Assembly (NCBI RefSeq): GCF_000399685.1
Contig: NZ_KB976987.1
Location: forward strand, 1,751,184-1,815,183
Reading direction: 5' to 3'
Origin: Acinetobacter pittii ANC 4050
GTDB taxonomy: Bacteria; Pseudomonadota; Gammaproteobacteria; Pseudomonadales; Moraxellaceae
Length of the DNA stretch: 64,000 bases
The translations under genes and the position numbers were made by a program. A model generated the notes under the pieces. It was not told where the DNA came from. It saw nothing but the letters and a program-made list of their open reading frames with translations, and did no database searches. Of the stretch, positions 29,697 to 39,051 are shown piece after piece (position 1 is the first letter of the stretch; every line of letters starts with the position of its first letter).

Positions 29697-30308
29697 TTAT
29701 GAAATTAAACCTTCATCACGCATCGCAATTTGTACAGATTGACGTTCTGCAACTTTATTACGTAATGCAATAATGTGCTTATATGGTGTTAAATCATGCT
29801 CAATTGAGTTTGACCAATTTGTTAAAACAAATAGATAAGCATCTGCTGGACCGAAATTATCATTTACTAAATAATCGTAATCAGATTCAGACAAATAATT
29901 ATCGATATATTTTAAAAGACGATCAATTTCTGCATAAGCTTTGGTTTTTTCATCAGTGGTTAACGGCGCCCCAAAGAAGACTGCATAAGCATCATGTAAT
30001 TCAGAGTTCAAATATCCTAACCATTCCAATACTTTCGCACGGCCCATCCCTGATGGCGGAATTAAATCCTGCTTAGGATCATGCTGAGCAAGGAAAGGTA
30101 AAATCGCAACATTTTCAGTTAACATTAAACCCGGATTAATTTCTAATGCCGGTACATATCCCTTTGGATTAATTTCGTAATAGTCGGCGCCTTTTTCTGT
30201 TTTATGTGTTTTTAAATCTACTCGTTCTAAGTCAAAATCAACATTAATTTCATTTAAAATAATATGTGCAGCTAAAGAACATGCGCCTGGCGAATAATAT
30301 AATTTCAT
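29697..30308 (-). CDS. Glutathione S-transferase, bacterial beta-like
   Basis: The 203-aa protein has an N-terminal thioredoxin-like domain beginning MKLYYSPGACSLAAHIILNE with the Cys characteristic of beta-class GSTs (near residue 10), then the GSH-binding PKGYVPALEI and TENVAILPFLAQ. The C-terminal helical domain includes GPADAYLFVLTNW. Such enzymes conjugate or reduce electrophiles with glutathione in the cytoplasm. Physiological substrate unknown. Confidence 0.88.
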   Translation of the reverse strand: MKLYYSPGACSLAAHIILNEINVDFDLERVDLKTHKTEKGADYYEINPKGYVPALEINPGLMLTENVAILPFLAQHDPKQDLIPPSGMGRAKVLEWLGYLNSELHDAYAVFFGAPLTTDEKTKAYAEIDRLLKYIDNYLSESDYDYLVNDNFGPADAYLFVLTNWSNSIEHDLTPYKHIIALRNKVAERQSVQIAMRDEGLIS

Positions 30309-30515
30309 ATCTGATCCTTGTTATCTCATATTAACGTTTTAAATTGCTTCTAGAAAACCTGCAAGGTTTGCACAATTCCTTAATTGTAAAAAAGCGTAAA
30401 CTTATAAAATACTTACACCATCTAATATTCTTGAAAAATTTATTCCTTGCAAGTTGTCTTGCGTGACGATTGTTTAAAATATGATAAAACACATTTGCGT
30501 CACGCAACTTTTCCC

Positions 30516-32954
30516 TTAATTACGCTTAAAAAGCTGACTAAGCCAATTCATTAATTCAGTTAAGAAATCAAAAATACCGTTTTTCTTATCATTATCAGGA
30601 TGGCTTGAGTCTTTTCCATTTAAATCTAGATCGACAATTACAGGGTCATGATCTGAAGAACGATAAGCATCTTCACCATAGAACAATGTCTTTTGCTCAT
30701 CAGTTTTATATTCTTCGTTGTAGTCTAAAGCTGTTGGCTCATCTGCATTGATATGCCATGCAAAGGTTCTTACCACTTTTGGATATAAAGAGGCATCCGC
30801 AATTGCATGGTCTAAGTTACCTGCTCCACCATTACCATTGGCATCACTTGCAACACCAAAAACATAGCTATATGCCTGAGCCCCTTGCCCTACCTTGGCG
30901 TCATTCAGCAAAACTTTGTAGTTCGCTTTTTCAAATGACAAAATTGGTTCTTCTTTTGCATAGCTGTTCATATCTCCGACAAGTAAAGCATTTTGCTTAG
31001 GCACTTGAGTTGGATTTTTCGCGAGCCATTGCACAATTTGATCAACGGCTTTTACACGAGTCGGGTTCCAGCAACCTTGCCCATCTTTCTGGTCTGCATC
31101 ATTTGAGTTAGCATCAACTCCGCTACAGCTTTTCGATTTCAAGTGGTTTGGAATAACAGTAAACGTTTTATTGCCATGAATGGCTTGGAAACTTTGCGCC
31201 AATGTTGTTCGGTTCTTGTCGCCTAAATCAAGCACAACAGCTTTGTTTAAAGGCTTAATACGCTTGCTGTTATAAATAATAGCAACCGCAATTGCATCGC
31301 CACCTAAACGGTCTAAGTTTTCAGGAACGACGTATTTCCAGTCGCTACCTAAAGCACTCGTTAAATGAGCAATTGCACTGTTCGGGCCATAACCATTGTT
31401 CGCAATTTCCATTAAACCGTAGACATCGGCATCAATCGCTTTGAGTGCACTCACAATTTTACGGTGCTGTTTATCAAACTCAGCTTGTGTCGTTGCGCCG
31501 CGCTCTGTCGGGAAACCAGTTGCACCATTGTCATAGTTCAAAACGTTAAATGAAGCTACGCGAATGTGATTAGCATTTTTGGTAATGACACTTTGACGCG
31601 GGTTTGTTTGAGTAATCACTTCAGGTTGATTGCGCCCAAGTACAGGTTGCACACGCCAACCATTAAAACGGTATTCCAAAATACCTTCAGCATTTTTAAG
31701 TTGATAACCTGAACGTAGCGTATTGGCAGCGCTAAAATTTGTCGGTAACCACGGAGTACGGTTTTGATTGTTATAGCCGTCATCAAAAATAATTTTCGAC
31801 AGTAAGTTTTTCTGGGCTAGAGCTTTAGCTTCAGGAGATAACGCGGGATATAAATTGGTTGGAATATATAAGCGACCTAGGCTTAAGGATAGTTCACCAT
31901 AACGGCCGTAATTGTAGTTCTCGCTCACCGTTAAAGTCTGAGGTAATTTGACCAACATACCTTGATAACGCTGCGGTGAATTAAGGGAGCCACCCGTTAA
32001 ACTAGCAAACGGAAGTTCAAGGTTAATCGGCTGAACCTGATTTGCCATATTGCTATTACAGGCTTGAATATCTTGTTGTAATTGATCTATTTGTAGCTGA
32101 TTTTGATAAGACGTTAAACGACCACGCAAAATAACCTCATCGCCAACTTGCCCACCTTTCACGGCACTACTATTCGGAATATAAACAAAAATGGCATTGC
32201 TGACATTTGCACGTGCTTTCGTATCAGGTGTTTGAACATAAAAACCAGAGAATCCATTGGCATAACGATAGTCGGCAGTAATTACCCCACGTACGGTATA
32301 AGTCTGGTTTTGTGCTGCGGTTGCTAAATCAGCAATTGGTGTATCGGGGCTTGAACAACTCACTGTTTCAACAGGTGGCTGTGTTGTTGAGCCAGATAAA
32401 TTTGAAAAGTCATTTCGGTTTGTCCAAGCCGACCATGAACGGTCCAAATCAAATGCTGCAGTTGCATCAATACTTAAAGCTGGGTTCTCTGTTTCAATAC
32501 GCTTAAAACTATTTCCCAAGCTTGAAACGGCTGTTCCCCATCCAGCTTCCGGTCGCTCACCAATACGCCCAAAACGGTCTACAGGTGTGCCTTTGTACAC
32601 AAGCACAACGGCATCATCCCCATTAAAAGATAACGCAGCGACCTGATTTACTTTACTACCAAGCTCAGTTTGCAACTCTGAGCGGCCCACTAAAAACTTC
32701 TGCTTACTCGCGAGTGTGCCTTGTAAACGAAAAGCCACTGTCTTTGCTGTACCACCATTATTAAATTGTTGAATTTCATAGTCGGCTAAATTAACTGTAG
32801 TGCCGTCTGGATTATAAATTTCCAAACCTTTGCGGTTACTACTGCCGTCAACATATTGACTAAACATGAGCTGTGCTTGTGCCCAAGGACTATAGGTAAA
32901 AGCACCCAGTGCCCCTAATAGCACAGAAAGTGTGCGTAATTGAAAAGTTTTCAT
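30516..32954 (-). CDS. Secreted ExeM/NucH-type extracellular endonuclease
   Basis: The 812-aa protein has a Sec signal peptide (LSVLLGALGAFTYSPWAQA). A lamin-tail domain follows (QLMFSQYVDGSSNRKGLEIYNP; about residues 28-150), then an OB-fold-like region (YTVRGVITADY). The C-terminal endonuclease/exonuclease/phosphatase domain reads IRVASFNVLNYDNG, GLMEIANNGYG, NHLKSKSC, GDMNSY and SSDHDPVIVDL. This is the ExeM/NucH family, DNases exported outside the cell that degrade extracellular DNA. The C terminus ends in an amphipathic segment (FLTELMNWLSQLFKRN). It is a single gene. Confidence 0.9.
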   Translation of the reverse strand: MKTFQLRTLSVLLGALGAFTYSPWAQAQLMFSQYVDGSSNRKGLEIYNPDGTTVNLADYEIQQFNNGGTAKTVAFRLQGTLASKQKFLVGRSELQTELGSKVNQVAALSFNGDDAVVLVYKGTPVDRFGRIGERPEAGWGTAVSSLGNSFKRIETENPALSIDATAAFDLDRSWSAWTNRNDFSNLSGSTTQPPVETVSCSSPDTPIADLATAAQNQTYTVRGVITADYRYANGFSGFYVQTPDTKARANVSNAIFVYIPNSSAVKGGQVGDEVILRGRLTSYQNQLQIDQLQQDIQACNSNMANQVQPINLELPFASLTGGSLNSPQRYQGMLVKLPQTLTVSENYNYGRYGELSLSLGRLYIPTNLYPALSPEAKALAQKNLLSKIIFDDGYNNQNRTPWLPTNFSAANTLRSGYQLKNAEGILEYRFNGWRVQPVLGRNQPEVITQTNPRQSVITKNANHIRVASFNVLNYDNGATGFPTERGATTQAEFDKQHRKIVSALKAIDADVYGLMEIANNGYGPNSAIAHLTSALGSDWKYVVPENLDRLGGDAIAVAIIYNSKRIKPLNKAVVLDLGDKNRTTLAQSFQAIHGNKTFTVIPNHLKSKSCSGVDANSNDADQKDGQGCWNPTRVKAVDQIVQWLAKNPTQVPKQNALLVGDMNSYAKEEPILSFEKANYKVLLNDAKVGQGAQAYSYVFGVASDANGNGGAGNLDHAIADASLYPKVVRTFAWHINADEPTALDYNEEYKTDEQKTLFYGEDAYRSSDHDPVIVDLDLNGKDSSHPDNDKKNGIFDFLTELMNWLSQLFKRN

Positions 32955-33099
32955 GAGTAAATATGTTCATTTGAAATTTATATAGATTCTTAGATTAAAT
33001 ATTGAACATGACATCTACATGAAGAAAAACACCGAAACATTTGACTTGACCACATGAAGACTTAAAATACCGCATTTGAATTTCAATATTGCCAAGGTT

Positions 33100-33816
33100 A
33101 TGTCGATCGATCAGTTAGAAACGCAAATTGCAGACTTAGACAATTTGCCTGAACACCGTGAAATTGTGACGTTTATGCGTCGTTCAGCACCCCTTAATAC
33201 GTCTCAACGCACGGCATTAGAACAACATCGCGATTTAATTTTGGAATATCCTGTTGGTGACTTACGCCAACACTTCGAACATCCAGAACGTCCTTTAACT
33301 GTTGAAATCGGTTTTGGTATGGGTCGTTCATTAGTGCTTATGGCAAAAGCAAACCCTGAACGTAACTATGTGGGTATTGAAGTCCACGTACCTGGTATTG
33401 CTCAGTGTCTTTATGAAGCTGGTATGGCAGAACTTAAAAACTTACGTGTACTTGATGCAGACGCAATTCAGGTTTTACGTGAAATGCCAGACAACAGTAT
33501 TAACTGCGTACAACTTTACTTCCCAGACCCTTGGCAAAAGAAACGTCATTTCAAACGCCGTTTTGTTATTCATGAACGTATGCAATTGGTTGAACAGAAA
33601 CTTGAGCTTGGTGGCACATTCCACGCAGCAACAGATTGGGAACCGTATGCGGAATGGATGCTTGATATTTTAGATAATCGTCCAGATCTTGAGAACTTGG
33701 CGGGTAAAGGCAACAGTTACCCTCGTCCAGATTGGCGCCCAGTGACTAAGTTCGAACGCCGTGGCATCGAGTCAGGTCATAAAATTAATGACTTTATCTT
33801 TAAGAAGATTAAGTAA
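33100..33816 (+). CDS. trmB: tRNA (guanine-N7-)-methyltransferase
   Basis: TrmB makes m7G46 in tRNA using SAM. The 238-aa product shows the SAM-binding VEIGFGMGRSLVLMA, NYVGIEVH, and the TrmB signature YFPDPWQKKRHFKRR, ending with TKFERRGIESGHKINDFIF. The ATG at 33100 follows AAGG; an upstream TTG (33076) would add eight residues. It is followed by a terminator and divergent from the nuclease gene. Confidence 0.96.
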   Translation: MSIDQLETQIADLDNLPEHREIVTFMRRSAPLNTSQRTALEQHRDLILEYPVGDLRQHFEHPERPLTVEIGFGMGRSLVLMAKANPERNYVGIEVHVPGIAQCLYEAGMAELKNLRVLDADAIQVLREMPDNSINCVQLYFPDPWQKKRHFKRRFVIHERMQLVEQKLELGGTFHAATDWEPYAEWMLDILDNRPDLENLAGKGNSYPRPDWRPVTKFERRGIESGHKINDFIFKKIK

Positions 33817-33822
33817 ATAATA

Positions 33823-33855
33823 AAAAAGGCTTAGTCATAAACTAGGCCTTTTTAT
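33823..33855 (+). terminator. Terminator of trmB
   Basis: AAAAAGGCTTAGT (33823-33835) pairs with ACTAGGCCTTTTT (33841-33853) with one G-U pair and a T tail. Confidence 0.92.
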
Positions 33856-33987
33856 TTTAAAACCAATCTAGTGAAAAAGTAGAATTAAAAATTAGCTGAG
33901 CATAAAGAGTTAAATGAAAATAACTTTTGAATTATTAGTTATATAAATATAATAATAACCATCATTTTAACCAAACAGAAAATAACA

Positions 33988-34362
33988 ATGAAGCTTTTCA
34001 CATTTCTAATTTGCATAATTGTCTCAAGTGGCTGCTTTGCCTCAACTCAAGAAGACTTTGAACTTAAATATTACAAGTTAATGGAACGATACATTCAAAC
34101 ACAATCGGACAGAAATCAAATCATTTCCACAGAAGCAAAAACTGAGCAAGAAGATCTTGTTAGGTCTAATAAACTCAAAGCTCTTGATTGCAAAGGATGG
34201 AAAGAAAATATTGAACTTTTTGACTTTATCTTAAGTAGATTTAAAGAATATGAATCAGCCTCAGAAGAGGTTAGAACAATGGGATATACTAAAGAAAATC
34301 TACAGGAGGATTCTGAATGGCTGCGTGAGCAATTACACAAGCCAGAGAACCAATGTAGATAA
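33988..34362 (+). CDS. Small secreted hypothetical protein, 124 aa
   Basis: An N-terminal signal peptide (LFTFLICIIVSSGCFAS) precedes a helical, charged domain (EDFELKYYKLMERYIQTQSD, ELFDFILSRFKEYESASEEV). The Cys in VSSGC is not in a perfect lipobox, so a soluble periplasmic product is as likely as a lipoprotein. The pattern is loosely like LprI-type lysozyme-inhibitor helical proteins, but I cannot claim that family. A strong terminator follows. Confidence 0.7.
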   Translation: MKLFTFLICIIVSSGCFASTQEDFELKYYKLMERYIQTQSDRNQIISTEAKTEQEDLVRSNKLKALDCKGWKENIELFDFILSRFKEYESASEEVRTMGYTKENLQEDSEWLREQLHKPENQCR

Positions 34363-34372
34363 ACCAAAATTC

Positions 34373-34398
34373 AAAAAACCGCCGAAGTGCGGTTTTTT
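34373..34398 (+). terminator. Terminator after the small secreted protein gene
   Basis: AAAAAACCGC (34373-34382) and GCGGTTTTTT (34389-34398) form a perfect 10-bp stem with a 6-base loop. The next 250 bases before the GST gene hold nothing recognisable. Confidence 0.92.
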
Positions 34399-34649
34399 AT
34401 TACCTGATAAAAGCGGATACAGACAACTTAAGGAGCGGATGCTCATTTTGTTTCCAAGTAACTCTTGAGGTATGTTAAATCCTTCTTTAATTCACCCTCA
34501 AAACAAAAAACTCACAAGCAATATAATTTTCTTTAAATACCACTTTATTTATTCTCTAGACTTATTAATATTCATAAATCATGTTAAAGATATAAGAATG
34601 AACGCTTCACTAACTAATTACTTAAACTCACGAAAAGTCAGAAAACAAT

Positions 34650-35276
34650 ATGTTAAAAATTTTAGGGCGCGATAACTCCATTAATGTTCGCAAAGTCTTA
34701 TGGCTGTGTGACGAACTAAATCTTGAATATGAAAGAGAAGATTGGGGACGAGGCTTTCGCTCTGCTCAATCACCTGAATATTTACAATTAAACCCAAATG
34801 GACAAATTCCTGTTGTTTTAGATGGCGATTTAGTCCTTTGGCAGTCCAACAGTATTATCCGTTATTTGGCAAATGCTTACGATAAAGAGCAGCAGCTTTA
34901 CCCTACTCAAGCAAAAGAAAGATTCTTTGTTGACCAGTGGATTGATTGGCAAGCGATCGAGCTGAATAACAGCTGGACCTATACGATTATGTCTCTCTTG
35001 AGACACTCACCAGATCATCAAGATCCAAATTTATTACAACAAGGTATTGATGACTGGAATCATCATATGCAGATTCTTGATCAACAACTCGCAAAAACTC
35101 AGGCTTATGTTGCAGGCTCACAATTTAGCTTAGCCGATATTCCAATTGGGCTGTCTGTACAACGTTGGAAAGCCACTCCTTTTGACCATCCAACGCTTAA
35201 GCATGTCGATCAATATTTTGAACTGTTAAATCAACGTGCGGGTTTCTTAAAATGGGGCAATAACGGCGAACCTTAA
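34650..35276 (+). CDS. Glutathione S-transferase family protein
   Basis: The 208-aa protein has an N-terminal GST domain (MLKILGRDNSINVRKVLWLC, with Ser-Ile-Asn in the active-site position, then NPNGQIPVVLDGDLVLWQSNSIIRYLA) and a C-terminal helical domain (FSLADIPIGLSVQRW). This resembles theta/zeta-like bacterial GSTs that use Ser rather than Cys or Tyr. Substrate unknown. It has little sign of a strong ribosome-binding site. Confidence 0.87.
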   Translation: MLKILGRDNSINVRKVLWLCDELNLEYEREDWGRGFRSAQSPEYLQLNPNGQIPVVLDGDLVLWQSNSIIRYLANAYDKEQQLYPTQAKERFFVDQWIDWQAIELNNSWTYTIMSLLRHSPDHQDPNLLQQGIDDWNHHMQILDQQLAKTQAYVAGSQFSLADIPIGLSVQRWKATPFDHPTLKHVDQYFELLNQRAGFLKWGNNGEP

Positions 35277-35289
35277 TTTTGAACAAGCC

Positions 35290-36069
35290 TTAGTCCGAGT
35301 GATGGCGCTTTACGATGCCATCACTTAAAAGTTGATACACCTGTTTTAAATCATCCCGCTCTGCTTGAGCTAATAAATCTTGATGCATTGCTAAGATGTT
35401 TTGATCGCCTCGCATTGCAGGCCCTGTTTGCATTTGCTTTGGATCATTTTCAGTGGCTTTTTTTGCTGTTTCCACAATTAAAGGATAAAGCAAGCTAAAG
35501 TCGACCTGCTCTTTATCTACAATCTGCTTTGCCATGTCAAAACAATAATTACTAAAATTACAAGCAAACACAGCTGCCAAATGCAAAGTTAAACGCTGTT
35601 TTGAGGTGTATTGATACACTCGACCACTTAGGCTATTTGCTAAATCTACAAGTATTGCTTGATCCGCATCTGTTACCGCTTCAACAAATAAAGGCGTTGC
35701 CGACCAATTAACTTCTCTTTCAAAGCTAAATGTCTGTAATGGATAAAATACCCCTGCTTTTTCATGCACATGACTGATGACTTCAATATCTGTGCTACCA
35801 GAGGTGTGCACTATAAGTGTTTCAGGAAATAACTCATGAACCTGTTTTGCAAGCTCTGCAATTGCGCTATCTGAAACTGTCAGAATAATTAACTCAGTCT
35901 GTTGAAATTCGCGAAGAGACTGGCAGGCTTTTGCTTGGATTTTCTCTGCAAATTTCTGGGTCTTCTCAAAATCACGCGCATAGACTTGTACGATGTGATG
36001 ACCTTGAGCCAAAAGTACTTTTGCCAAATGAAAGGCAACTCGCCCACTTCCCACCAAACTGATTTTCAT
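35290..36069 (-). CDS. Rossmann-fold protein with DUF2520 domain
   Basis: The N-terminal NADP-binding Rossmann fold begins MKISLVGSGRVAFHLAKVLLAQGH and continues with a ProC-like pattern (LIILTVSDSAIAELAKQV, VHTSGSTDIEVI). The C-terminal helical part (LTLHLAAVFACNFSNYCFDMA) is the DUF2520 domain. The substrate of this family is not established. The gene is convergent with the GST gene, the stops lying 13 bases apart. Confidence 0.85.
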   Translation of the reverse strand: MKISLVGSGRVAFHLAKVLLAQGHHIVQVYARDFEKTQKFAEKIQAKACQSLREFQQTELIILTVSDSAIAELAKQVHELFPETLIVHTSGSTDIEVISHVHEKAGVFYPLQTFSFEREVNWSATPLFVEAVTDADQAILVDLANSLSGRVYQYTSKQRLTLHLAAVFACNFSNYCFDMAKQIVDKEQVDFSLLYPLIVETAKKATENDPKQMQTGPAMRGDQNILAMHQDLLAQAERDDLKQVYQLLSDGIVKRHHSD

Positions 36070-36095
36070 ATCAATCCAACACTATTTGTTTCAAC

Positions 36096-36126
36096 AAAAA
36101 AGCTTCTCAAAATGAGAAGCTTTTTT
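36096..36126 (-). terminator. Terminator of the OmpA-like gene
   Basis: AAAAAAGCTTCTC (36096-36108) and GAGAAGCTTTTTT (36114-36126) form a perfect 13-bp stem with a 5-base loop. It lies between two minus-strand genes and ends the upstream one. Confidence 0.93.
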
Positions 36127-36162
36127 CAAATTAAAATAACTAATTTTTAATTCATCAGAGCA

Positions 36163-37590
36163 TTATTGAGCTACTGAAAACTCGATACGACGGTTTTTAA
36201 AACGCCCTTCTTCTGTCGTGTTCTCTGCAACTGGTTGATCAGAGCCATGACCTTGTGCAACTAATTTAGACCCATCTACACCTTTAGATGTTAAATAGTC
36301 GACCACAGCTTGAGCACGGCGTTGTGATAAAGCTTTATTTGCCGCAGCATTACCAGTCGAGTCAGTATGACCGCCTACATTTAATTTCACACCGCTTACT
36401 TTATTTAAAAGTGTTGCAGCTTGATCAAGAATAGCTTTGTTATCTGCCGGAATGTCACTAGAGCCACTCGCAAAATTAATGATTTGCAAGTTAAGCGCTT
36501 TCACTAACGCATTTACATCGACATTGTTCGGGTCAATTGAGCCCAAAGCAGTTTGCGAAGCAGTTAAGCTATTACTTACAGACTGTTCAGTTGTTTCTGG
36601 TGCTGTAGAAACGACTTCAGTGTGAGGAACAAGTGCTTTTACTTTTGCGGTTAATGCTGCTAAAGCTGCTGCATCACCTGCTTTCAAAGTAATTTTGTCA
36701 CCTATCCATTCTAAAGATGCATTTGGCACACCTTTTAATGCACCAAGTACGCCCGCCAGCGCATCTTTGTCTGTAAATCCAGCCGCATAAGTTTGACTAG
36801 TATCCACATTACAATCTTGAGTTGATGAGAAAACTTGCTTAACTTGGGTTTGTAATGTTGCTAAGAATCCTTGATCACCAATACCTGCCTGACACTGGCT
36901 CACAGCACCTTTATCATCTGTACTTAAAGTTAAACTCGCAGGCGCGGCTGCAGTAGTTGCTTCAACACCACTAGCAGCCGTAGGTTCAGGTGCTGGTACA
37001 GCTTCTTTATGCTGGCAAGAACGCCATAACCAAGCAATGATAAGACCCAAAATAATTAAGGCAATAATAGGGAGGAACCCACGAGATTTGCCTGTTTTTT
37101 CACTGGCTGCAGCTAATGGCGGGGCTGCTGAAGTTGCATGTGGAACTGAAGATAAACCTGCACCAAGTCCTAAAGGAGCTAATAGACCTACTGCCCATCC
37201 CGGTAAATGCGAACGAATAGTTTCTGCGTGCTGACGTAAATAATTCACAATACTCTGTTGATCATTTCCGGCAACCTCCGAAATTGCATTAAGGCTAGGT
37301 TTAATTGCACTGTTGAGTGTGCTTTCGATTTCATTATTTGGTGCTGTACCACTTAAATGAGTCAGTACAGTATTCTTGATTTGGTCATTATGAGAAAAAA
37401 GGTCTGATAACGAGGGAGCCAAACTATTTTTTAATTGTCCAATAAGATCAGGTTTAGCAGCTAATAATGAAAGTAAAATAGGATAAAACTTAGATAAAGC
37501 ATTCGATTTTTCGCCTAGGTATCCGTCCTGGTTATTTAATAATGTTGATGATACTTTTTCTTTAAGCAGTTCTATAGGGTTTATCGACAT
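36163..37590 (-). CDS. OmpA-domain protein with N-terminal DUF937-like region
   Basis: The 475-aa protein has an N-terminal helical region resembling DUF937/YidB-type domains (about residues 1-130). One membrane helix follows (FLPIIALIILGLIIAWLW, about 172-190), then an Ala/Thr-rich linker and a BON-like segment (about 215-330). The C-terminal OmpA peptidoglycan-binding domain reads NFASGSSDIPADNKAILDQAA, NVGGHTDSTGNAAANKALSQRRAQAV and NRRIEFSV. With no signal peptide, the N-terminal part should be cytoplasmic and the OmpA domain periplasmic. It may tie a cytoplasmic module to the cell wall. GGGAGAA precedes the ATG. Confidence 0.85.
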   Translation of the reverse strand: MSINPIELLKEKVSSTLLNNQDGYLGEKSNALSKFYPILLSLLAAKPDLIGQLKNSLAPSLSDLFSHNDQIKNTVLTHLSGTAPNNEIESTLNSAIKPSLNAISEVAGNDQQSIVNYLRQHAETIRSHLPGWAVGLLAPLGLGAGLSSVPHATSAAPPLAAASEKTGKSRGFLPIIALIILGLIIAWLWRSCQHKEAVPAPEPTAASGVEATTAAAPASLTLSTDDKGAVSQCQAGIGDQGFLATLQTQVKQVFSSTQDCNVDTSQTYAAGFTDKDALAGVLGALKGVPNASLEWIGDKITLKAGDAAALAALTAKVKALVPHTEVVSTAPETTEQSVSNSLTASQTALGSIDPNNVDVNALVKALNLQIINFASGSSDIPADNKAILDQAATLLNKVSGVKLNVGGHTDSTGNAAANKALSQRRAQAVVDYLTSKGVDGSKLVAQGHGSDQPVAENTTEEGRFKNRRIEFSVAQ

Positions 37591-37740
37591 TGATTATTCT
37601 CCCGAATCTTATAAGTCGTAACCAGCAACTTTTGATTATTCAAATACTTCTCTTTGCTGATAGTTTTTTATTCTAATCTGTGCTCAATCTTTTGTTGTTT
37701 TTTAAATAATTTATATACAAATTTCCATCTATTATTTACA

Positions 37741-37771
37741 AAACAGGTAGACCTCATTGATCTACCTGTTT
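37741..37771 (-). terminator. Terminator of pyrB-pyrC'
   Basis: AAACAGGTAGA (37741-37751) and TCTACCTGTTT (37761-37771) form a perfect 11-bp stem 33 bases after the pyrC' stop on the minus strand. Confidence 0.85.
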
Positions 37772-37803
37772 ATATTTTAAATTTAATTTAACTAAGCGTT
37801 TGA

Positions 37804-39039
37804 TCAGTTAGCAAAAGTTTGAAGTACTTTACCCGTAAGGTTTTGACCCAATAATGGGGTGTTTTTCCCTTGTGATAAAATAGTTTCTTTGCTTACCGTC
37901 CAACTTAATTCAGGATCTACTAATACCCATCCTGCTTCATCTTTCCAACGCGTAGTCATATTAGCCACCTGCGCAGGCACGCTAGTCACTTTTTCAACCC
38001 ACTCTAAAGGTTCGAATAAACCTTCATTAATAAGCTGAATACCTAAAGATACATAGGTATCAAAAGCGGTAATGCCCGGTTGAGTTTCAGCAAACGGCGC
38101 CATTTTTGCAGAACTACTTAAAGGCTCATGATGCGTACAAATCGCATCAATCACACCTTCTTTTAAGCCTTGACGTAAAAGTTCTTTATCTTGCTCAGAA
38201 CGCAATGGTGGACGAACATGCGCAAGCGAATTGAAACCATCCGTTAAATGTTCAGTTAAATGCAACTGATGCATTGCGACATCGGCAGTTACAGGTAAAC
38301 CTTTTGCTTTTGCTGCACGAATTAATTCAACTGATGCACCACAAGACAACAAACCAAAGTGCGCTTTTACACCAGTTGCTTCAATCATAAGCAAATATTT
38401 TGCAATTGCCACAGTTTCAGCAATTGCCGGAATCATTGGCAAACCTTGGCGAGAAGCAATAAAGCCTTCGTGTGCACATCCGTCTTTAGCAATTTGAGGT
38501 TCTTCTGCATAAAACACGACTGTTAAACCGAGACCCGCTGCGTATTCCAAGGTACGAATAACGACATCATCATTTTCAAAAGCAGCATTTGCGTTAGAAA
38601 CAGCAGTACAACCACCCTTTTTCAAGCCTGCCATATTCGCTGGTTGTTTCCCATTTAAACCTTGTGTTTGGGCACCAATGATATGCATGTGAATCCCCCC
38701 ATCATGCCATGCCTTTTCAATCAAGCCATGAATGAGAGCACCATTGTCTTGTACAATCGGCTTTGAGTCAGGTGGAGTAATGACATGCAAAATACCATTG
38801 CTACGTGCTGCCTTGCCTTCCGACTTTAATGTCCCATGCTGTTGTTGACCTGGTTCACGTAAACGCGCGCACAAATCAACCATGGTTGGCATTAACCATT
38901 TACCTTGTCCATCAATAGTTTGTTCAACTTGCTCTACCGGAGCAATCAACTTGCCATTTTCAAGATATACAGTTTGTACGCTATCTGTTTTCTGGATTGG
39001 GTCTAACACACGTACATTTTCAATTTTTACAATACTCAT
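37804..39039 (-). CDS. pyrC': Inactive dihydroorotase-like subunit PyrC'
   Basis: The 411-aa protein has the dihydroorotase fold, but the metal-binding HxH is gone: the usual DxHxHLREPG reads VDLCARLREPG. This marks it as the non-catalytic pyrC' (pyrX) partner that, in Pseudomonas, holds the PyrB aspartate carbamoyltransferase dodecamer together. It lies directly downstream of pyrB (12 bases), the expected order. The ATG at 39039 has AAGGA nine bases upstream; an ATG at 39048 sits too close to it. A true dihydroorotase must be encoded elsewhere. Confidence 0.93.
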   Translation of the reverse strand: MSIVKIENVRVLDPIQKTDSVQTVYLENGKLIAPVEQVEQTIDGQGKWLMPTMVDLCARLREPGQQQHGTLKSEGKAARSNGILHVITPPDSKPIVQDNGALIHGLIEKAWHDGGIHMHIIGAQTQGLNGKQPANMAGLKKGGCTAVSNANAAFENDDVVIRTLEYAAGLGLTVVFYAEEPQIAKDGCAHEGFIASRQGLPMIPAIAETVAIAKYLLMIEATGVKAHFGLLSCGASVELIRAAKAKGLPVTADVAMHQLHLTEHLTDGFNSLAHVRPPLRSEQDKELLRQGLKEGVIDAICTHHEPLSSSAKMAPFAETQPGITAFDTYVSLGIQLINEGLFEPLEWVEKVTSVPAQVANMTTRWKDEAGWVLVDPELSWTVSKETILSQGKNTPLLGQNLTGKVLQTFAN

Positions 39040-39051
39040 GTGATCCATTCC

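Noticed and set aside
34472-34675. 67-codon plus-strand ORF before the second GST gene
   Set aside because: Lysine/isoleucine-rich, no ribosome-binding site, and it runs into the GST start; probably chance in A+T-rich sequence.
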